A DNA stretch of 10,018 bases from Halobacteriales archaeon QS_9_68_42 (GTDB lineage: Archaea; Halobacteriota; Halobacteria; Halobacteriales; Haloarculaceae): contig PXSE01000014.1 in the NCBI GenBank assembly GCA_003022905.1, positions 1 to 10,018 on the forward strand, written 5' to 3'. Below, in pieces: positions 6,249 through 10,018 of the stretch (the first letter of the stretch is position 1; each line of letters opens with the position of its first letter). The notes below the pieces were generated by a model. The model was given only the letters and a program-made list of their open reading frames with translations, had not been told where the DNA came from and ran no database searches. The position numbers were made by a program, and so were the translations under genes.

Positions 6249-6600
6249 GTGGCGTGGCGCGAACTCGCGCTGCTGTGGGCCGCCCGCGAGTGCGGCGCGC
6301 TGGAGGCGCTGGCGGCGCGGGCCGGGACGCCCGAGGCCGTCGCCGAGGCGGCCGACATCGACCCCGCGGGCGCCGAGGCGGCCGTCGAGGCGGCGGGCGC
6401 GGCCGCTCCCGTCGGGAGTGTTCCTCGACGCCTTTTGCGGGGAGACGGCCGACGCGGAACTGCTCGACGTGGAGGCGGTGGCCGCCGGCGAGGGGCGGGT
6501 ACAGGAGGCCGGGGCGGTCCGGTCGTGGCTGGCGTCCGCGTTCGGGGGAGCGGTGCCCGCCGGGCCGCTTTCGGCCGCCGTCGGGCGCGCGATTGATTAG
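6249..6600 (+). pseudogene. Frameshifted small Ala-rich gene between the two pcm genes
   Basis: From GTG at 6249, one base after the pcm stop, the frame reads VAWRELALLWAARECGALEA, then LAARAGTPEAVAEAADIDPA. This Ala-rich helical stretch resembles the winged-helix N-terminus of some haloarchaeal methyltransferases. Past about 6413 this frame turns into Arg/Gly-rich shadow sequence. The other frame takes over with VFLDAFCGETADAELLDVEA and then a normal acidic haloarchaeal C-terminus (RSWLASAFGG, ending AVGRAID) to TAG at 6598-6600. Dropping one G from the GGG at 6414-6416 joins them as APVG-VFLDAF, one protein of about 116 residues. Both halves look coding, so a single-base insertion (real or sequencing error) is the simplest reading. 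A methyltransferase domain is absent, so it may be a remnant or a small independent family. Confidence 0.6.
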
Positions 6601-6622
6601 GCTCCGGAACGGACCCGGGGGT

Positions 6623-7363
6623 ATGGACCCGGCGGTGCTTCGGGACGACATGGTCGACAGCCTGGAACACGAAGCCAAGGCCGTCGTCGGCTCCGAGCGG
6701 GTGGGCGTCGCGATGCGGGCGGTGCCGCGCGAGCCGTTCGTCGAGGACGAGTCGCTGGCGTACGCCGACCGTTCCTTCGAGCGGTTCGGCACGCGCGTGC
6801 TCTCGCCGAGCGCCGCCGGCCGACTGCTCGAGGCGCTCGATGTCCGACCCGACGACGAGGTGCTGGTCGTCGGCGTCGGCGTCGGCTACACCGCCGCCGT
6901 CATCGCCGAGATGACCGACGAGGCCAGCGTCCACGGCGTCGATATCGCCCGCCGGCTCGTCTACGACGCCCGCTCGAACCTCAAGCAGGCAGGCTACCCG
7001 GGGGTGCTGGTGGACTGCCGGGACGGCGCCCACGGGCTTGCGGAGTACGCCCCCTACGACCGGATTCTCGTGGAGGCGGCGGCCGTCGAGCCGCCGCGGG
7101 CGCTGGTCGACCAGCTCGCGCCCGGCGGCCGGCTGGTGATGCCTGTCGGGGCGGCGAGCCAGGAGCTGGTCGCCATCGAGGACGGCAACCGGGTCGCCGA
7201 ATACGGCACCGTCGCCTACCACCCGCTGCTGGTAGAGGGCGAACAGCCCGACGGCGTCGAGCGCAACCGGACCCGCCGGGAGGACCGCGAACGCGCCCGC
7301 CGGGACGCGAAACGCCGGAAGGGCTGGGAGCAGTCCTGGATCGACTGGGACGAGCGCATCTAG
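6623..7363 (+). CDS. Divergent protein-L-isoaspartate O-methyltransferase paralogue
   Basis: This 246-residue protein aligns by pattern with the upstream Pcm. Shared features are an acidic N-terminal helix region, RAVPREPFVEDE (32-43), the SAM loop VVGVGVGYTAAV (82-93), VHGVDI (103-108), YAPYDRILVEAA (142-153) and APGGRLVMPVG (166-176). Key differences are that the Pcm substrate loop GANQTIS is replaced by GTRVLSPSA (56-64) and the SAM loop lacks the canonical GTGxGY. A basic coiled tail rich in Arg and Asp/Glu (about 210-246) is added. It probably keeps a methyltransferase fold but may have a different or lost activity. An AT-rich patch (GATTGATTAG, 6591-6600) about 27 nt upstream could serve as its own promoter. 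The stop codon overlaps the stop of the convergent gene. Confidence 0.85.
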   Translation: MDPAVLRDDMVDSLEHEAKAVVGSERVGVAMRAVPREPFVEDESLAYADRSFERFGTRVLSPSAAGRLLEALDVRPDDEVLVVGVGVGYTAAVIAEMTDEASVHGVDIARRLVYDARSNLKQAGYPGVLVDCRDGAHGLAEYAPYDRILVEAAAVEPPRALVDQLAPGGRLVMPVGAASQELVAIEDGNRVAEYGTVAYHPLLVEGEQPDGVERNRTRREDRERARRDAKRRKGWEQSWIDWDERI

Positions 7364-7809
7364 TCGCGGACCACCAAGAGCGCGGTGTTCCCCCGCTCGT
7401 CGGCGTACTCGCTGCCCGCGGGCGGCTTCACGTCGAACTCGACAGTGCCGTCCCGCTGGTTGGCGCCGAGTTCCGGCGACAGCCGTAGCTCGGCGGTGCC
7501 GTTCCCGCCGGTGGTTGCCGTCCGGACGCCGTCGAGGCGCGCGGACCCGCCGCGGGCGACCACCGTCGCGTCGGCCACCCCCTGTCCGTCCGGGTCCACC
7601 ACCGTCACCTCGACGGTGTGGTTGCCGGGCGTGACCACCTCCGGCGCCGGCCGCACGTCCAATTCCGTTACCGCCAGCCCGGAGATGCCCGACAGCATGC
7701 TCATCATCACCGAAAGGCTGGCGACGCCCACCACCAGCGCGATGACCAGCCGGACCGGCAACCCCTCGATTGCTCGCTCGTCCTCGCGGAAGCGCTCGAA
7801 TCCACGCAT
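7360..7809 (-). CDS. Membrane-anchored haloarchaeal protein with extracellular Ig-like/carrier region
   Basis: This 149-residue protein begins MRGFERFREDERAIEGLPVR, followed by a single membrane helix (LVIALVVGVASLSVMMSMLS, 21-40). A beta-strand-rich, Val/Thr/Gly-rich domain follows (about 48-149) with the pattern VTVVDPDGQGVADATVV and GNGTAELRL. That pattern recalls Big/carboxypeptidase-regulatory-like beta-sandwich repeats. The charged N-terminus before a hydrophobic helix suggests an N-in, C-out anchor or a pilin-like subunit. No typical class III signal-peptidase motif is certain. I recall the DERAIEGLPVRLVIALVVG segment as conserved in haloarchaea without assigned function. A strong TATA box 27 nt upstream fixes the ATG. 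Its TAG stop shares the CTAG at 7360-7363 with the convergent pcm paralogue. Confidence 0.8.
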   Translation of the reverse strand: MRGFERFREDERAIEGLPVRLVIALVVGVASLSVMMSMLSGISGLAVTELDVRPAPEVVTPGNHTVEVTVVDPDGQGVADATVVARGGSARLDGVRTATTGGNGTAELRLSPELGANQRDGTVEFDVKPPAGSEYADERGNTALLVVRD

Positions 7810-7831
7810 GGGGGGGTCTGGCCCCGGTATC

Positions 7832-7841
7832 GTATATAAAC
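7832..7841. promoter_or_regulatory. Divergent, possibly bidirectional TATA box (anchor gene and crcB pair)
   Basis: GTATATAAAC contains the self-complementary TATATA. Leftward it is centred about 27 nt from the anchor-protein ATG at 7809, an ideal leaderless distance. Rightward, initiation about 27 nt away would fall near 7863. That is next to an in-frame GTG at 7864 and 27 nt before the crcB ATG at 7891, which has its own GAGGTG ribosome-binding site. No second clear TATA box is seen for crcB. Confidence 0.6.
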
Positions 7842-7890
7842 CCTCGCGCGAACCGCAAGGCAGGTGTGTCCGGTTGCCGAGGTGGGACAC

Positions 7891-8250
7891 ATGGAGCGGT
7901 GGACGATTCCGCTGGTCGCGGTCGGCGGCTTCGCGGGCGCCGTCTGCCGGTACACCGTCGCCGTCGCGATGCCGGCGGCGTTCCCGTGGGGGACACTCGC
8001 GGTCAACGTCGCCGGCGCGTTCCTGCTCGGGGTGGTCGTCTACGGCACCGCCGGACTGCGACGGCTCCCGGAGGCGGCGCGGCCGGTCATTGCGACGGGT
8101 TTTCTGTCGTCGTTCACCACCTACAGTGCGTTCGCCGCCGAGACGGCCACGCTGTCGCCGGCACTGGCGGCCGCCAACGTCGCCGCGAACTACGCGCTCG
8201 GCTTCCTCGCCGTCGTTCTCGCCAGAGGGGTGATGCTGTGGCGCTCCTGA
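7891..8250 (+). CDS. crcB1: Fluoride channel protein CrcB/FluC, first of a pair
   Basis: This 119-residue, four-helix membrane protein has the CrcB signatures. They are GGFAGAVCRY (12-21), NVAG with Asn39, and GFLSSFTTYSAF (70-81) with the Thr-Thr break at the fluoride pore. The channel exports F- that enters as HF. The conserved pore Phe after the Thr pair is Tyr78 here, while Phe81 is kept. This is a mild departure expected to matter only in the assembled pore. The start is chosen as ATG 7891 because GAGGTG (7879-7884), matching the anti-Shine-Dalgarno, lies 6 nt upstream. A GTG at 7864 in the same frame is the alternative and would add nine residues. The gene overlaps crcB2 by 13 nt. Such tandem small CrcB genes usually encode the two halves of a heterodimer of opposite membrane orientation. 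Confidence 0.93.
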   Translation: MERWTIPLVAVGGFAGAVCRYTVAVAMPAAFPWGTLAVNVAGAFLLGVVVYGTAGLRRLPEAARPVIATGFLSSFTTYSAFAAETATLSPALAAANVAANYALGFLAVVLARGVMLWRS

Positions 8251-8588
8251 CGGTGCTGGCCGTCGGCGTCGGCGGGTCGGCCGGCGCCGCCGCGCGGTAC
8301 GCGGTCGGGCAGGCAATCGAGCGGCGCGCCGTCGACACGCTCGTGGTCAATGTCCTCGGGAGCCTGCTTCTGGGCGTTGTCCTCGCGAGTCCGGTCGATG
8401 GCCCCGCCCGTCTTGCGGCGGGCGCCGGGTTCTGTGGGGCATTCACCACGTTCTCGTCGTTCGCCGTCGAAACCGTCCGGCTGTTCGAGGACGGTCGTCG
8501 TCGGGCCGCGGTCGCCGTCGCGGCCGGCACGCTCGCCGCCGCGCTCCTCGCGGTCGCCGTCGGGATGGCCGTCGAGTCGGCGCTGTAG
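8238..8588 (+). CDS. crcB2: Fluoride channel protein CrcB/FluC, second of a pair
   Basis: This 116-residue partner starts at GTG 8238, inside the end of crcB1, preceded by GAGGGGTGA (8225-8233) as ribosome-binding site. It has GVGGSAGAAARY (10-21), NVLGS with Asn38, and GFCGAFTTFSSF (64-75) with both pore Phe residues (72 and 75). Four hydrophobic segments are evident. Charged residues are concentrated in the loops at 28-33 and 84-89 (IERRAVD, EDGRRR). These differ from the first protein (GLRRLPEAARP) and would suit opposite insertion. The overlap and ribosome-binding site point to translational coupling, giving equal amounts of both subunits. No fluoride riboswitch fits in the short leader. 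Confidence 0.93.
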   Translation: MALLTVLAVGVGGSAGAAARYAVGQAIERRAVDTLVVNVLGSLLLGVVLASPVDGPARLAAGAGFCGAFTTFSSFAVETVRLFEDGRRRAAVAVAAGTLAAALLAVAVGMAVESAL

Positions 8589-8669
8589 CCTGGCGGCGTC
8601 ACCGGACCACCGGCCGGCCGACCGGCTGTTCGTCAGGTGCGGCGTCGTGACGCTTGGAGAGAATCGGCG

Positions 8670-9254
8670 CTATCCGTCGGTGTTGAGCTGTCCGAGTTCG
8701 ACCTCGAAGTCCCGCTCGCTGAGGTCGTCCGCGGTCCGGTCGAGCTCCTCGCGGAGTTCTTCGAGGCGGTCGGTCAGCTCCCGGTAGGAGTCGCTCTCCT
8801 CGAGTTCATCGGGGGTTTTCTGGGTCTTGAGGGCGCCCCGTTTTGAAGCCAGCGAGAACATCTCCCGGAGTTTGTCGTCGTACGCCGACCGGGTCAAAAG
8901 CGTCTCGACGATGTCGTGGAGGCCCTTGCGGCGGACGGGCTTGACGATGTACTCGTCGAACCTCATCTCGATGATGTCGAAGTCCGGTTCGACGGCGGTA
9001 ACCATGGAGATGCTGCAGTCGTACCCCTCCTCGCGGATGTACGCCACTACCTCGCCCCCGGAGGTCCGGGGCATCAGGCGGTCGACGAGCGCGACGTCGA
9101 CCGTCTCGTTCATCTCCTTGATGGCCTCCTTGCCGCCGTAGGCCGTCCGTACTTCGTACTCGTCGGCGAGCCAAGCGGCGTACAGGTCAGCGAGGTCCCG
9201 CTCGTCGTCGACGACCAGCACGGTCGGTGTCTCTCCGGTCATGAAAATCCTCAT
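8670..9254 (-). CDS. HalX-domain response regulator
   Basis: This 194-residue protein has a receiver domain (about 10-122) with acidic pocket Asp16/Asp17 and phospho-acceptor Asp58 in LVDRLMP. The switch Thr86 is in MVTAVEPDFD and Lys105 in YIVKPV. The C-terminal part (about 123-190) is the charged, coiled-coil-forming HalX domain. It has the typical YDDKLREMFSLASKRGALK and a Glu/Arg-rich ELTDRLEELREELDR segment. HalX regulators are halobacterial two-component outputs without an obvious DNA-binding domain. No histidine kinase is adjacent, so the partner is encoded elsewhere. The start at 9254 is favoured by a TATA-like box 25 nt upstream. ATG 9242 (MTGETPTV) is an alternative that begins closer to the receiver domain. 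Confidence 0.93.
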   Translation of the reverse strand: MRIFMTGETPTVLVVDDERDLADLYAAWLADEYEVRTAYGGKEAIKEMNETVDVALVDRLMPRTSGGEVVAYIREEGYDCSISMVTAVEPDFDIIEMRFDEYIVKPVRRKGLHDIVETLLTRSAYDDKLREMFSLASKRGALKTQKTPDELEESDSYRELTDRLEELREELDRTADDLSERDFEVELGQLNTDG

Positions 9255-9274
9255 CTAAAGGTGCAGGCCGCTGT

Positions 9275-9282
9275 CAAATAGC
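9275..9282 (-). promoter_or_regulatory. Probable TATA box of the HalX regulator gene
   Basis: Read on the minus strand this is GCTATTTG, the most AT-rich patch upstream of the gene. Its centre is about 25 nt from ATG 9254 and 36 nt from ATG 9242. The first distance suits leaderless transcription, which is why the longer reading frame is preferred. Confidence 0.4.
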
Positions 9283-9325
9283 ACTTGTGGCTTTTTCACG
9301 GGACGAAGTCGCTGATTCTTCGGTG

Positions 9326-9412
9326 TCAGACGAGGAGGGACAGCAACACGCCGAGAACGGCAGCGAGGACCACCACGACGTAGGAGAACAGCAGTATCTT
9401 CTGTGTCGTCAC
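9326..9412 (-). CDS. 28-residue single-helix membrane mini-protein
   Basis: GTG at 9412 to TGA at 9326-9328 encodes VTTQKILLFSYVVVVLAAVL and then GVLLSLLV. After a short polar start (TTQK) it is one continuous hydrophobic helix of about 23 residues. GGAGAGG lies 7 nt before the GTG as a possible ribosome-binding site, and a TATA-like AATATATG (9445-9452) sits 37 nt upstream. The GTG overlaps the TGA of a 12-codon upstream frame as GTGA, a pattern used for translational coupling. Tiny one-helix proteins of this type are common but rarely annotated in haloarchaea. A single frame correction would instead fuse both frames into a protein of about 40 residues with a polar N-terminus. Function unknown. 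Confidence 0.5.
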   Translation of the reverse strand: MTTQKILLFSYVVVVLAAVLGVLLSLLV

Positions 9413-9447
9413 TGTGCTTCCTCTCCGGGTACGCCGTCCGCACTCAT
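9409..9447 (-). other. Upstream 12-codon frame (MSADGVPGEEAQ) overlapping the mini-protein start
   Basis: ATG at 9447 opens a frame of 12 codons that ends in TGA (9409-9411) overlapping the mini-protein GTG. Its acidic sequence looks like a normal haloarchaeal N-terminus. It could be a leader peptide whose translation couples to the mini-protein. It could also be the displaced N-terminus of the same protein after a frame change. Too short to judge by composition. Confidence 0.3.
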
Positions 9448-9452
9448 ATATT
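9445..9452 (-). promoter_or_regulatory. TATA-like box upstream of the mini-protein
   Basis: On the minus strand this is AATATATG, which is conspicuously AT-rich in context. Transcription from it would start near 9421, giving a leader of about 9 nt before GTG 9412 and excluding the upstream 12-codon frame. It could equally act rightward, but no convincing plus-strand gene starts at the right distance. Confidence 0.4.
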
Positions 9453-9579
9453 CGGTCGTACTGTCGAACGATGAATCGTCGGGCGGAACGCGATGACGAC
9501 CGCCTCGACGGGTCTCCGGAGTCAGAAAGCACCGTCCGGTCTGACTCCGCCGGGGTGACCGACGGCGCTCCGGCGCCGC

Positions 9580-10018
9580 TCAGAACTGGTCGAGCGAGGC
9601 CTGTCCCTCCCGGAGCGCGGTCGCGTCGTAGCCCCGGCCGGTCAGTTCGGTCGCCAGCGACGCCGCGGCGCCGTGCTGGGTGTACACCCGGTCGGGGTCG
9701 GCCCCGTCAACGAGCGCGAGAAGCTCCCCGAAGTCGCAGTGGTCCGACAGCGGGAAGGTGACGTCGAAGTCGCCGCGGTACATGAACGAGTCCTCGACGG
9801 CCCACCCGGAGAAGCCGGCCGTGACGGCGCCGGCCTCCCTTGCGAGGCGGTCGACCCAATCGATGCGGCCGCTGGTCATCGGGAGCACCAGTGCGTCGCC
9901 CGGCTGGAGTTCGGCCCCGTCGAACGACTCGACGGGGAACTCCACGCCGAGCGCCGCCTCGATCGGCTCGTTGATTCGCAGGACGCCGTCGGTCGTCAGC
10001 ACCCGGTCGCGGCCGGCC
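9580..10018 (-). CDS. Metallo-beta-lactamase/beta-CASP RNA nuclease (mRNA 3'-end processing type), C-terminal part
   Basis: The frame is open from the right edge to TGA at 9580-9582, so only about the last 145 residues are present and the N-terminal metallo-beta-lactamase half with HxHxDH lies outside. The visible part shows late landmarks of COG1236-like enzymes. SGWAVEDSFMYRGDFDVTFP leads into LSDHCDF, corresponding to the SGHxD-type beta-CASP His. VYTQHGAA, the final metal-coordinating His, follows 22 residues later. These enzymes cut or trim RNA in the cytoplasm and are related to CPSF73 and SNM1. The SNM1 branch acts on DNA instead, so the substrate is not certain. It ends 167 nt from the mini-protein start, with no gene recognised between. 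Confidence 0.85.
   Translation of the reverse strand, partial: AGRDRVLTTDGVLRINEPIEAALGVEFPVESFDGAELQPGDALVLPMTSGRIDWVDRLAREAGAVTAGFSGWAVEDSFMYRGDFDVTFPLSDHCDFGELLALVDGADPDRVYTQHGAAASLATELTGRGYDATALREGQASLDQF

Noticed and set aside
7864..7890. Fluoride riboswitch upstream of crcB1
   Set aside because: Only about 27 nt separate the predicted transcription start from the ATG, too short for the crcB-motif aptamer, and its conserved core is not seen.
5531..7996. 821-codon minus-strand open frame opposite the pcm genes
   Set aside because: Pro/Arg/Ala-rich composition with no domain, antisense to genes with clear Pcm motifs. Its upstream end also overlaps the crcB promoter region.
8596..8653. 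7-bp inverted repeat (GCGTCAC/GTGACGC) between crcB2 and the HalX gene as terminator
   Set aside because: The arms are short and 44 nt apart with no T-run, so chance in GC-rich DNA is likely.
9471..9761. Plus-strand frame starting MNRRAERDDDRLDGSPESES
   Set aside because: The first 36 or so residues look haloarchaeal, but the frame then runs antisense through the RNA-nuclease gene as Arg/Pro-rich shadow. The TATA-like box is about 22 nt from its ATG, so a short peptide cannot be excluded but is not supported.
1..10018. A defence island, mobile element or CRISPR system
   Set aside because: No transposase, integrase, nuclease-toxin pair, tandem spacer repeats or terminal inverted repeats were seen. 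Most genes are housekeeping families typical of haloarchaeal chromosomes.

Overview
The window is from a halophilic archaeon (class Halobacteria). The DNA is very GC-rich, the predicted proteins are strongly acidic (Asp/Glu-rich), and several starts lie about 25-27 nt downstream of an AT-rich TATA-like box, as expected for haloarchaeal leaderless transcripts. Recognisable haloarchaeal families include a UbaA-type E1-like enzyme, an HVO_0476-like zinc-finger protein, a HalX response regulator and a Tat-exported subtilase. I do not assign a genus. No rRNA, tRNA, CRISPR array or transposase was seen.

Layout. 1-2115 (-): secreted S8 protease, running off the left edge. 2116-2360: divergent promoter region. 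2361-4188 (+): ubaA and an M29-type aminopeptidase, bracketed by two near-identical short palindromic motifs. 4189-4590: convergent zone with a third, inverted copy of that motif and a small membrane-protein gene broken by a 5-bp tandem duplication. 4590-4769 (-): an intact 59-residue membrane protein. 4770-4938: a divergent intergenic stretch with a 47-nt interrupted palindrome and a strong TATA box. 4939-7363 (+): zinc-finger protein, protein-L-isoaspartate methyltransferase (pcm), a frameshifted small gene, and a divergent pcm paralogue. 7360-7809 (-): membrane-anchored protein with an Ig-like region, whose stop codon overlaps the pcm-paralogue stop in one CTAG. 7891-8588 (+): two overlapping crcB/fluC fluoride-channel genes sharing a TATA region with the divergent anchor gene. 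8670-9254 (-): HalX response regulator. 9326-9412 (-): probable 28-residue membrane mini-protein. 9580-10018 (-): C-terminal part of a beta-CASP metallo-beta-lactamase RNA nuclease.

How they fit together. UbaA activates ubiquitin-like SAMP proteins for protein modification and sulfur transfer. The M29 peptidase, Pcm repair enzymes and exported protease give the segment a protein-quality-control flavour, but this is mostly housekeeping neighbourhood and not clearly one system. The two CrcB proteins probably form one dual-topology fluoride channel. The least explained parts are the short palindromic motifs, the long interrupted palindrome at 4819-4865, the very small membrane proteins, and two small genes each broken by a single frameshift.
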